Source: Pedobacter indicus (GTDB lineage: Bacteria; Bacteroidota; Bacteroidia; Sphingobacteriales; Sphingobacteriaceae). From it: 64,000 nt of DNA. The notes beneath the pieces were generated by a model that saw only the letters and a list, made by a program, of their open reading frames with translations, made no database searches and was not told the origin of the DNA. Every line of letters starts with the position of its first letter. The first letter of the stretch is position 1. A program made the position numbers and the translations under genes. Shown in pieces: positions 45,763 to 53,878 of the stretch. Location: the NCBI RefSeq assembly GCF_003449035.1, contig NZ_QRGB01000001.1:2170001-2234000 (forward strand), in the 5' to 3' direction.

Positions 45763-45993
45763 TATAGCTGTTCATTTACTGAATTAAGTTTGTTTGGTTT
45801 CTGAGGGTGAGCCAATCTTTCTTTCTTGGTCGACTTCCTTATACAATAATAGTAAACAATTCTATTAAAAGAAATAAAAATTTACGATAATTTAGGTCGT
45901 AAGGCAACAGGTTGAAAACGATTATCTGGTTTCAATGTGGAATTAATAATAGAAGGGTGCTCTTTTGCTCTTACAGGCTAGCTAAAATACTTT

Positions 45994-46329
45994 TTAAGCA
46001 GCCATACTTCTGCATTCTTGTGCACAGAAATGACATATTTCAGCACATTCCTGACAATGGCGATGATGTGTATGTTGAGCACATTCATTGCCACATGCTT
46101 CACAAATATCGGCACAAAGCCTGCATATATCGATGGCTTTTTCACTTCCCAAGCTCATAAGTTGTGCCGCACTATAGCAAATGGCGGCACATTCCATGTC
46201 GAGTTGTATACAATTAGCCATCATGTTAACATCTTCTTCTTTGGTACAAGAAGATGCACAGTGATTACAGATTGCTGCACATTTTAAGCATGCCTCAATG
46301 CAGCTTTGGAATGAATGGTAATTTTTCAT
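45994..46329 (-). CDS. Four-helix-bundle copper-binding protein (Csp-like, DUF326)
   Basis: A 111-residue Cys- and His-rich protein with no signal peptide. The repeated CxxC and CxxxC patterns along four helices (CIEACLKCAAICNHCASSC, ECAAICYS, CRLCADICEACGNEC, CQECAEICHFCAQEC) are the hallmark of copper storage proteins, in which the thiols line the core of a four-helix bundle and hold many Cu(I) ions. The His cluster at HTHHRHC lies between helices. Absence of an export signal fits a cytosolic Csp3-type copper store. A tandem 14-bp repeat upstream of its start (46366-46393) may be the site of a copper regulator. No copper pump or chaperone gene is next to it. Confidence 0.92.
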   Translation of the reverse strand: MKNYHSFQSCIEACLKCAAICNHCASSCTKEEDVNMMANCIQLDMECAAICYSAAQLMSLGSEKAIDICRLCADICEACGNECAQHTHHRHCQECAEICHFCAQECRSMAA

Positions 46330-46365
46330 AATGATATTCCTCTCGTCGTTTGTAACACATTCAAC

Positions 46366-46393
46366 TTCAATATATCAAGTTCAACATATCAAG
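46366..46393. repeat. Tandem 14-bp repeat upstream of the copper-protein gene
   Basis: TTCAATATATCAAG is followed directly by TTCAACATATCAAG (one mismatch), 37 bp upstream of the ATG. Spacing and place suit a double regulator site near the promoter. Confidence 0.55.
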
Positions 46394-46555
46394 CTGGTAA
46401 AATGTTTTGATTTTATTCAAGTTCCTTTCTTTCAATGAAGAAAACCAATTTGTTATTTTAATGTTAAGTTATTCGGATGATTAATATTTAAATAATATTA
46501 GGCAAGATATTTGCTTTTTAGAAAGCGATATCAGGATTGGTATAAAAACAAATAT

Positions 46556-48523
46556 ATGATTGCACCTAGACTTCGTCGACTGAGAATAATAAAAGATTTT
46601 CTCTTGAATGACCAACACCTTCCACATTGGATGGTTCTCTTGGCAGACATGGTAATTATCTACATGTCTTTTACCTTGGCTTTTGGGTTAGTAAATTTGT
46701 TCGATTTTCAAAACATTGACTTTAGTCAATACATTATCTATACAGGCGTTTATTGTGCCGTCGCCTTACCGGTAGTCTATTTCGGACGTTTACACACAGG
46801 TTTATTGCGATATTCTAATACAAAAGATTTGTTTCGGATCTTTGCCGCAACGGTTACTTTCAGTGGCTTATTTTATGTTGCTATGCTACTGTTCGGCAAG
46901 TCAGTAATTGGCGGTAGCGTTCAAAAGTTTGGGCTAATTCTTATTGTAAACTTTTTTATATGCACTTGCTTACTTGCATCGTTACGCGTCTTTGCGAAAA
47001 GCGTCTTTTTTATTTTGACCAGAAATGTATACAACAAAAAACTACACAGAGTTTTGATCTTCGGTTCCGATAAAAATGCCGTTCTATTGAAGCATGGTCT
47101 TGAAAGCAATCGCGATGTCAATTATCGTGTTGAAGGTTTTATTGATACCGATCCGACAAGATTAAATAGTTATCTTGAGCAAAAAAAGGTTTATAAACCC
47201 GACAGTCTTGAACGTTTGGTGAATCGGAAACGGATTGATGAGTTGGTTGTGGTTAATGAGGGTTTAGATAAACCAAACAATAAAGAAATAGTCGAAAGGG
47301 CGGTGGGGCTAGGTTTGAAGGTTCTAACCGTGCCACCAGCAAATCAATGGCTCTCTGGTAAACTTGATAAAAAGCAGATTAAAAATCTACGTATTGAAGA
47401 TTTATTGCAACGCGACCCTATTATGATCGATCAGACAGAAGTTAGAAAAGATCTTCAGGGAAAGAGAGTTTTGATTACGGGGGCAGCAGGCTCAATCGGT
47501 TCGGAAATTGTCCGCCAGGTTTTGTCTTATGGACCGTCATCGTTAATCTTATGTGATAATGCTGAATCTCCTTTGCATAATGTACAGTTGGAGGTAGAAG
47601 AAGACTTTCCTGATGTGAAGGTTTTGCTGTTTGTGTCTGATGTTCGTGATTATCATCGTATGGAGGAAATTTTCGAGAAACACAGACCTCAGGTTGTTTA
47701 TCATGCTGCGGCCTATAAACATGTTCCGTTGATGGAAAATAATCCCTTTGAGGCGATTAATGTGAATGTACGTGGCTCCAAAAATCTAGCAGATCTGTCT
47801 GTGCGTTTCGGTGTGAAAAAATTTGTAATGGTTTCGACCGATAAGGCTGTAAATCCAACTAATATTATGGGTGCGAGTAAGCGCTTGGCGGAAATATATA
47901 TTCAGGCTCTCAATAGCTATCTCGATGGTGAGACAAGCTTTATCACAACCAGGTTTGGCAATGTATTAGGCTCGAATGGTTCTGTTATACCACGATTCCG
48001 CTCGCAGATTGAGAAAGGAGGCCCAATTACAGTGACCCACCCCGAGATTACTCGTTATTTCATGACCATTCCAGAGGCTGTACAGTTAGTTCTCGAAGCT
48101 GGAACAATGGGTACAGGAGGTGAAATTTATGTGTTTGATATGGGCGAGCCGGTTAAGATTGTTAATATGGCTAAAAAGATGATTAAACTTGCTGGGTTGG
48201 AATTGGATAAGGATATCAAGATTGTATTCACAGGTTTGCGTCCGGGAGAGAAACTTTACGAGGAATTGCTGGCTAGTGCTGAAGAGACGATCCCGACACA
48301 TCATGAAAAAATTAGCATTGCACGAGTTCGCAGTTATAAATACCAGGAGATAGCAGAGGAAGTTGAAGATTTGTTGGAAATCAATAAATTACAGATCAAA
48401 GAAAATACGGTTTTCAAAATGAAGCAGATCATTCCCGAATTTAAGAGTAAGAACTCTGAATTTGAGAAGCTAGACCGGCGGATTGAAAATAATCTGAAAC
48501 GTATTGATACTGCAAAAGCTTAA
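46556..48523 (+). CDS. Membrane-anchored nucleotide-sugar 4,6-dehydratase (CapD/WbpM/PglF type)
   Basis: A 655-residue protein. The frame is open from TTG 46511; ATG 46556 is used. Four membrane helices at about 25-150 (WMVLLADMVIIYMSFTLAFG and others) precede a first Rossmann-like region (HRVLIFGSDKNAVLLKHG), then the SDR catalytic domain with ITGAAGSIGSE (NAD site, residues about 309-315) and the Ser427/Met438/Lys442 triad, in which Met replaces the usual Tyr, as in WbpM/FlaA1-type UDP-GlcNAc 4,6-dehydratases. It makes a 4-keto-6-deoxy sugar for capsule, O-antigen or glycoprotein glycans. No other glycan genes lie nearby. A glycerophosphodiesterase gene starts 22 bp downstream. Confidence 0.93.
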   Translation: MIAPRLRRLRIIKDFLLNDQHLPHWMVLLADMVIIYMSFTLAFGLVNLFDFQNIDFSQYIIYTGVYCAVALPVVYFGRLHTGLLRYSNTKDLFRIFAATVTFSGLFYVAMLLFGKSVIGGSVQKFGLILIVNFFICTCLLASLRVFAKSVFFILTRNVYNKKLHRVLIFGSDKNAVLLKHGLESNRDVNYRVEGFIDTDPTRLNSYLEQKKVYKPDSLERLVNRKRIDELVVVNEGLDKPNNKEIVERAVGLGLKVLTVPPANQWLSGKLDKKQIKNLRIEDLLQRDPIMIDQTEVRKDLQGKRVLITGAAGSIGSEIVRQVLSYGPSSLILCDNAESPLHNVQLEVEEDFPDVKVLLFVSDVRDYHRMEEIFEKHRPQVVYHAAAYKHVPLMENNPFEAINVNVRGSKNLADLSVRFGVKKFVMVSTDKAVNPTNIMGASKRLAEIYIQALNSYLDGETSFITTRFGNVLGSNGSVIPRFRSQIEKGGPITVTHPEITRYFMTIPEAVQLVLEAGTMGTGGEIYVFDMGEPVKIVNMAKKMIKLAGLELDKDIKIVFTGLRPGEKLYEELLASAEETIPTHHEKISIARVRSYKYQEIAEEVEDLLEINKLQIKENTVFKMKQIIPEFKSKNSEFEKLDRRIENNLKRIDTAKA

Positions 48524-48545
48524 TTAAAACCCACATAATTTTAAT

Positions 48546-49436
48546 ATGAAATTGAAGCTAACGCTTGCAACCATCGTTGTGTCTTTACTTTTTATATCAA
48601 CAGTTTCTGCCCAAAAGCGGGAACTACACGTGATCTCTCTCAAAAACCCCAAGCAGCTGCATGAATTCTTTCGCTACGATGCGGATGCGACGGTTGTTAT
48701 CAGTGGTCATCGGGGTGGGATGATAGCAGGTTTTCCTGAAAACAGCATCGCTACATTCGAAAATACACTTCGTTATACACCGGCATTTTATGAAATTGAC
48801 CCACGCCTAACGAAGGACAGCATTATTGTTCTGATGCATGATGCAACATTGGACCGCACGACGACAGGAAACGGTAGGTTAGCAAACTATAACTTCGATG
48901 AACTGAGTCGGTTTCAACTGAAAGATAGAGACGGTAATGTAACACCCTACACAATACCAACCCTGAAAGAAGTCATTGAATGGGCAAGAGGTAAGACGAT
49001 TCTAAACTTAGACATTAAGGACGTTCCACCTACGATGATGGCTGACCTGATTAAAGAGCTCAATGCAGAAGCTTTTGTGATGTTAACGGTTCACTCACCA
49101 GCACAAGCATTATTTTATCTTGAAAAGAATCCACACAGTATGTTCTCGGCTCATATCAAGAGCGTAGAGCAGTTTCATGAATACGATGAAGCTGGAATCC
49201 CTTGGAAGCAGGTCATGGCTTATATTGGACCTGAGGTGAAGCCTGAAAATAAGGAGCTTTATGATTTGTTGCATGCCAAAGGGGTAAAATGCATGATATC
49301 TTCGGCATCGACCTATGATAAATTAGAAACCAAAACTGCGAGAGCCGAAGCGTATAGAGACATTGTCGCCGATGGAGCAGATGTTTTGGAATCTGATTAT
49401 CCTATCGAAGTCGCTGAAGCTATTTCGAGTGAATAA
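48546..49436 (+). CDS. Exported glycerophosphodiester phosphodiesterase family protein
   Basis: A 296-residue protein with a signal peptide (cut near STVSAQ, about residue 22). GDPD motifs are complete: GHRGGMIAGFPENSIATFEN (catalytic His and Glu), YEIDPRLTKDSIIVLMHD (metal-binding Glu, Asp and His) and ILNLDIKDVP. The enzyme should release glycerol phosphate from glycerophosphodiesters in the periplasm. It follows the dehydratase gene by 22 bp and its 3' end overlaps the convergent serine hydrolase gene by 17 bp. The family also contains phosphodiesterases for other substrates, so specificity is open. Confidence 0.92.
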   Translation: MKLKLTLATIVVSLLFISTVSAQKRELHVISLKNPKQLHEFFRYDADATVVISGHRGGMIAGFPENSIATFENTLRYTPAFYEIDPRLTKDSIIVLMHDATLDRTTTGNGRLANYNFDELSRFQLKDRDGNVTPYTIPTLKEVIEWARGKTILNLDIKDVPPTMMADLIKELNAEAFVMLTVHSPAQALFYLEKNPHSMFSAHIKSVEQFHEYDEAGIPWKQVMAYIGPEVKPENKELYDLLHAKGVKCMISSASTYDKLETKTARAEAYRDIVADGADVLESDYPIEVAEAISSE

Positions 49437-50580
49437 GATTCGTATATAAACTGGTTATTATAGCCTTCTGAAATGTATTAACATCGTCAGTAGGAGGTAT
49501 ATTTATTCCGTTTGTGACGACGATAAAACCATATTTTTCATCTGGGTTGAAAAACATGGCACTGTATAGGCCATAAGCCGAACCGGTGTGCCCGGTGAGC
49601 GTTACTCCGTCGATTAAGTCTGAAGATTTTAGTAAAGCCAGTCCATAGCCATCTTCAATTGCTACCGGTGTCTGCATTATTTTCGCGCTTTCCTCGGAAA
49701 TAATTTTTGTTCCGACCACTGAACCAAAATGCATGTGCATAGTCATGTACTTTGCGAGGTCTATTGCTGAAATTTTCATTCCACCGGTTGGAGAAAAAAC
49801 AGGAGTGCTATAGCCCATCGTATAGTTTGCAATTTCTTCAGACCTTGGCGCATAAGCTGATGGTGAAGGGGTGAATTTTTTCGTGTCTGGGTCATAGCTA
49901 TAAAGAGTCACAAAACGATTGCTATCTAACGCATTTACATTGTAGCCTCCGTAGAGTCTCAGAGGGTCTAATATTGTTTTTTTGATATGTTTATCAAACC
50001 GTTCGCCTGAAATTCTTTCGATGATGGTTCCGATCATATTGAAACCAAGATTGCAGTATTCGTAATCTGTACCAGGTTCATAGTCATTATAAGATGATGC
50101 CCAATCAGGGTTTTTGTTGGGATTAATGATGTCAAGGTTGAAATAACCCTCTGAATCGCTAATGCTGGATGTATGTGAAAGTGCCATCCGCAAGGTAATA
50201 ATCGTATTAGGGAATCTTGGATTTCTTACTTTAAAGCCAATCAGCTCACTCAAATCATCATCGAGGGATGCTTTACCCTGTTCGACCAGCTGCATAACCG
50301 CTGTCGCGGAGAAGGATTTTGATATAGAAGCAATCCGGAAGATATCACTCGTTTCCAATGGTTCCTGAGTTTCTAAATTACGGTAGCCAAAATTATTTGA
50401 ATAAATAATGTCCTGATCTTTAACAACTGCAACCGCGATGCCTATTGCATCAAATTGTTCCATGATGGAATGTATTTCTTTTTCCGTTTGTTTAATCGCT
50501 GCATCAGAAGGTTTGCTTTTTTGAGCAAACACGTGAGCTGAGAAAATGGTGAGCAGGATACAGATCGTTCGTCTTTTCAT
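49420..50580 (-). CDS. Serine hydrolase of the class C beta-lactamase/DD-peptidase family
   Basis: A 386-residue exported protein with a signal peptide ending near AHVFAQ (about residue 20). Catalytic motifs: S85-I-S-K88 (SxxK), Y175-C-N177 (YxN) and HTGSAYG near the C-terminus in place of KTG. Members are DD-carboxypeptidases, esterases or D-aminopeptidases; true beta-lactamase activity cannot be concluded. Single gene; the last 17 bp overlap the 3' end of the convergent phosphodiesterase gene, so no terminator separates them. Confidence 0.92.
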   Translation of the reverse strand: MKRRTICILLTIFSAHVFAQKSKPSDAAIKQTEKEIHSIMEQFDAIGIAVAVVKDQDIIYSNNFGYRNLETQEPLETSDIFRIASISKSFSATAVMQLVEQGKASLDDDLSELIGFKVRNPRFPNTIITLRMALSHTSSISDSEGYFNLDIINPNKNPDWASSYNDYEPGTDYEYCNLGFNMIGTIIERISGERFDKHIKKTILDPLRLYGGYNVNALDSNRFVTLYSYDPDTKKFTPSPSAYAPRSEEIANYTMGYSTPVFSPTGGMKISAIDLAKYMTMHMHFGSVVGTKIISEESAKIMQTPVAIEDGYGLALLKSSDLIDGVTLTGHTGSAYGLYSAMFFNPDEKYGFIVVTNGINIPPTDDVNTFQKAIITSLYTNLIHSK

Positions 50581-50806
50581 AAACTAGGTTTTTATTTAAA
50601 GGAATTATTTTAAGGGAGTTAAATGTAACATCTTTTTCCTATCAGAGCAAGAAATTTTTATTTAATTAAAGTGGTTGAGGTCTGTTCTACGTAATATAAT
50701 ATATATGTTAAAATATATTTAATTTATTCTTAAGATAAATGTAGCAAAAAGTCCGATATTAGCGTTTTAGAACTAAACATAAACAATTACTTAAATTTAA
50801 CAGAAT

Positions 50807-51469
50807 ATGTGGATTGCTGCTGCAGTTGGAGCGTCCGTTTTTGGCATTTATGCTTGGACCAGATATAGAAAATCTAACTTAACGAAACTCGTCGAACTTA
50901 ATATTGGTACAGAAAACGGATATTACTACCTCATCGACGCCCGGAAAAAGAAACCTGTTGTTGAGCCTAAAGAGAAAATTATGCTGACATTGGGACTTAC
51001 CGCACACGTACTTTCATCACTTCATCGAACAAAACATCCTGAAAAGCAACATATTCTGAATTTTCTGTCGTCAACCACTGCTGAGAATCTTAGTCAGGCC
51101 GAGATCAACAAATATTTTCGGCGCGAGTTTGCATTCGAAATATCGGCGAGTTTGGGCAAGGTTAAGAAAAAATCAATCAGAATTAATCTATATGCTGATG
51201 CGGAGGGGGATTTAAAAGTTGATTACAAAGAGCCAATATCATTGGTGAAGTATCAATTCCTTTTCTCTGTTGCTTCCTTTATTATGCTTATTTTAGAAAC
51301 CTTGGACATTAATGAACAGGAGTCTCTGCGAAAATCGTTAAACTATATTTCCAAACAATATTTAAGTGTAAAGGAGACTCTGAATGGTGTGTCGACGGAT
51401 GAGATGATTAAGAATGCATACGCGGCAGGTCATGAACCTGAAACTTTTCTGGATATAGAAATCGGATAA
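50807..51469 (+). CDS. Hypothetical membrane-anchored protein
   Basis: A 220-residue protein that I do not recognise. It starts with a short hydrophobic stretch (MWIAAAVGASVFGIYAW) that could be an uncleaved anchor, then a soluble region with EKIMLTLGLTAHVLSSLH and, around 155-175, a second hydrophobic run (YQFLFSVASFIMLILETL). There are no Cys motifs or catalytic signatures. It stands alone, divergent from the serine hydrolase by 226 bp and convergent with the GAF gene, 13 bp from its stop codon. Codon use looks like that of its neighbours, so it is likely a real gene. Confidence 0.7.
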   Translation: MWIAAAVGASVFGIYAWTRYRKSNLTKLVELNIGTENGYYYLIDARKKKPVVEPKEKIMLTLGLTAHVLSSLHRTKHPEKQHILNFLSSTTAENLSQAEINKYFRREFAFEISASLGKVKKKSIRINLYADAEGDLKVDYKEPISLVKYQFLFSVASFIMLILETLDINEQESLRKSLNYISKQYLSVKETLNGVSTDEMIKNAYAAGHEPETFLDIEIG

Positions 51470-51482
51470 ATACCTGGTAAAC

Positions 51483-53855
51483 TCAGTTTGTGGTATTTTC
51501 TTCCAATTGGATCCCTACGCGCAGTGAACGTAATCCATGAACTCCCTGCAACTCTTCAAGTTCTACGTCTTCTAAGTCATAGAGAAGCATCCCTTTCTTT
51601 TGGAGATAGCTTATGGAGTTTTTGAATTCGCGGATTTCATTAGGACTGAAATACACTAACGCTATTTTTCCTGGTTGTGTCAAGCGCTCATTCGTCCCCT
51701 TGATGCGGACTTTATCAATTCGCTTTTTGACCATTTCATATCGTATGTTATATGCCCCTTCGACATCGAAACGTCGTTCATCGATACGAAAGCTAATGTC
51801 GATTGGTGAAGAGTTGACAAAGATCAACTGAGTTGTCTGGAGGGGAGTTTCCATTTGCTCTATCAGACTGTGAGTTACCCTACCGATGGCTGCCATAGAG
51901 GTAAGTTGCCACAATCGTATATTCTTTAAATATAGTATATTAAATGGTTTTTTCGGCGCTATTGATTGTCCGATGTAAATATCATACTCTACACCGTCCG
52001 ATCTGAATTTTTCGAAATAACAAGGGTAGGAGTTCTGTATTTCATCATTAAACATCTCGAGATATGAATTGACGGCTGTATTGATAAGCTTGATAGATGA
52101 TTCGAGAGCACGACGGTTTTTGAAAGCTTCTCCCGTTTCGGGGATCAAGGCATTTTCATAAGCCCTGATAATTTCACCTGCTTGTTTGTCGTGCGATTTG
52201 AAGTATTTCAGGGTTTCAGGCACATCTTTATTTAAAAAGTCACTTACTGACAATTCAATATTGCTCAGCATTTCAGACTCTATCTTGTCAATCCAGCTTT
52301 CGCAGACATGGGTGAGCTCTTCCAGGAAAGCAAGGTTACTATAATCGGCTAATTTAAGAAGGACATCGTGCAAGAGCTTCAGTTGGATTTCTAGGTCGGC
52401 AGCTGCGGCTGCATTCCTTTCAATAGTAGAATTCCTTATATCAATCGCACCATAAAGCGGATATACTTGTTCGAATTTGATGTCCTGAATAATAGGTTTC
52501 GGTTGGTCAGGTACCAAGGCTTTTTTATATTCCCATGCTTTTTTGTTAAACTTCCATTGAACAGCTGGCTGTAAAGAGGTGAATTTTTCTTTAATGATAT
52601 CGTCAATACTGTTTTCAAAGTCAACCGCGTTATCCCGGAGTATCTGGCCCAACAGTGGAGGCACGTCGCTTAACTTAACTAACAAGCTCTCGTTTAAGAT
52701 GCCCTCTTGGTGCGTATAGATTTCGAGTGCACCCACTGGTTCGCTGTTGTGATAAACGGGAATAAGCGCGTAGGATTTTATCGGGGAGACTAAAAAGCCT
52801 TGAAAAAGTAGATTCACCTTTTCATTGTCATGAGTTGGTAGGTTACCAGTATTAAAAAACAAGATTTCCGGTTCTTTAAGGTATTGGTCGATGATAACAT
52901 CCATCCGGTCTGTGGGAATATCACTTTTACGGAGCAGATCAAGAATGATGCTATTTTGTTGCGTGAAGCGGTCGAAAACAATATTATCGTTTATCCTTAA
53001 GAAGGGGACAAGTCCGAATTCAATATGCGGATTCCCAACGATGGTTTTTAACGATAGGATTAATCGGTCTTCAATCGGGTCTCTTCCCTTCGAATGAATA
53101 ATGAGGTTTTTAATGTCCTCGAGCGACTGGCTAATGGTTACGTCATCCACGGTCAAAATTGAAAAACCTGAAAATGTGAACTGATCTAAAGGTAACCGGC
53201 TCTGTAGATCTCTCCAATCGAATTTTTTTGTACTGAGACTTCTTATCTCTTGATAATTAAGTGTAGGTATCTTGCCGTGGATATGTACATCAATGAATTG
53301 ATTGTTTATGTTAACACGGTAGTATCTGAGTAAGCCCGTTTTCGGATCGGAGACGGAGCGAATAACTTCGTGTTTTTGGTTGAACGTGATACCATAAAGT
53401 TTTTCGATGATCAACGAATAAAACACTTGTCTTTGCTTATTGCCAGCCTCCTCATTTTCTTGGTCGATTCCTTTTAACTTGTTGACCACCTCGCAATACT
53501 GTTCTTGCAAAAGATTATAGAATGGTTCGGTACCATAGAATATACATTGCCCGATAGGAGCGGCGAGTGCCCAATAGGTTTGTGATTCATCTTGAATGGG
53601 TGACGTGAGGCATTTGTATATAAGAGAAAGCTCTTCTTCGAAAAGTGATACGTTATCTGTTCGTATTTCGCCATGTTTTTCTATTGCACTTTCAATCCTT
53701 TGGAGAACTTCCATTAAAAATGAAGTATTCAGAGCTTGTCTGTTTTTTATTCTTTCTTTCAGATATCTTAAAAAACTGTCGAAAGAGATCTTTATGTCTG
53801 CATTTGAAAATGGATAGTCTCCGATTTCAGCAATGTCTAATATGTTTAATTTCAT
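51483..53855 (-). CDS. GAF-domain protein, large and mostly uncharacterised
   Basis: A 790-residue soluble protein without signal peptide or membrane helices. Residues about 260-410 look like a GAF-type sensory domain (FGLVPFLRINDNIVFDRF, then YALIPVYHNSEPVGALEIYT), and about 455-480 have a second conserved stretch (FEQVYPLYGAIDIRNSTIERN) followed by long helices that could be coiled-coil. The rest is not recognised. Proteins of this length with a GAF annotation are known in Bacteroidota, with unknown role. It is the last gene of a seven-gene minus-strand run, 23 bp after the metallophosphatase gene. A sensor or scaffold role is only a guess. Confidence 0.75.
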   Translation of the reverse strand: MKLNILDIAEIGDYPFSNADIKISFDSFLRYLKERIKNRQALNTSFLMEVLQRIESAIEKHGEIRTDNVSLFEEELSLIYKCLTSPIQDESQTYWALAAPIGQCIFYGTEPFYNLLQEQYCEVVNKLKGIDQENEEAGNKQRQVFYSLIIEKLYGITFNQKHEVIRSVSDPKTGLLRYYRVNINNQFIDVHIHGKIPTLNYQEIRSLSTKKFDWRDLQSRLPLDQFTFSGFSILTVDDVTISQSLEDIKNLIIHSKGRDPIEDRLILSLKTIVGNPHIEFGLVPFLRINDNIVFDRFTQQNSIILDLLRKSDIPTDRMDVIIDQYLKEPEILFFNTGNLPTHDNEKVNLLFQGFLVSPIKSYALIPVYHNSEPVGALEIYTHQEGILNESLLVKLSDVPPLLGQILRDNAVDFENSIDDIIKEKFTSLQPAVQWKFNKKAWEYKKALVPDQPKPIIQDIKFEQVYPLYGAIDIRNSTIERNAAAAADLEIQLKLLHDVLLKLADYSNLAFLEELTHVCESWIDKIESEMLSNIELSVSDFLNKDVPETLKYFKSHDKQAGEIIRAYENALIPETGEAFKNRRALESSIKLINTAVNSYLEMFNDEIQNSYPCYFEKFRSDGVEYDIYIGQSIAPKKPFNILYLKNIRLWQLTSMAAIGRVTHSLIEQMETPLQTTQLIFVNSSPIDISFRIDERRFDVEGAYNIRYEMVKKRIDKVRIKGTNERLTQPGKIALVYFSPNEIREFKNSISYLQKKGMLLYDLEDVELEELQGVHGLRSLRVGIQLEENTTN

Positions 53856-53878
53856 TTTTATTATGCTAAGCCTAATGT

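Larger units (their letters stand above)
45662..45993. other. Upstream region of the second minus-strand SusC/SusD operon
   Basis: A 332-bp AT-rich gap between this SusC gene and the end of the copper-protein gene. It holds an inverted repeat (45693-45706) and a tandem repeat (45735-45762). No TAnnTTTG promoter on the minus strand and no terminator for the copper gene is evident. Confidence 0.45.

Noticed and set aside
46511-46555. TTG start for the nucleotide-sugar dehydratase
   Set aside because: ATG 46556 is available and keeps all four membrane helices; the added residues have no family counterpart.
49420-50580. Beta-lactamase (antibiotic resistance) call
   Set aside because: SxxK and YxN are shared by many DD-peptidases and esterases, and the third motif is HTG, so resistance cannot be inferred.
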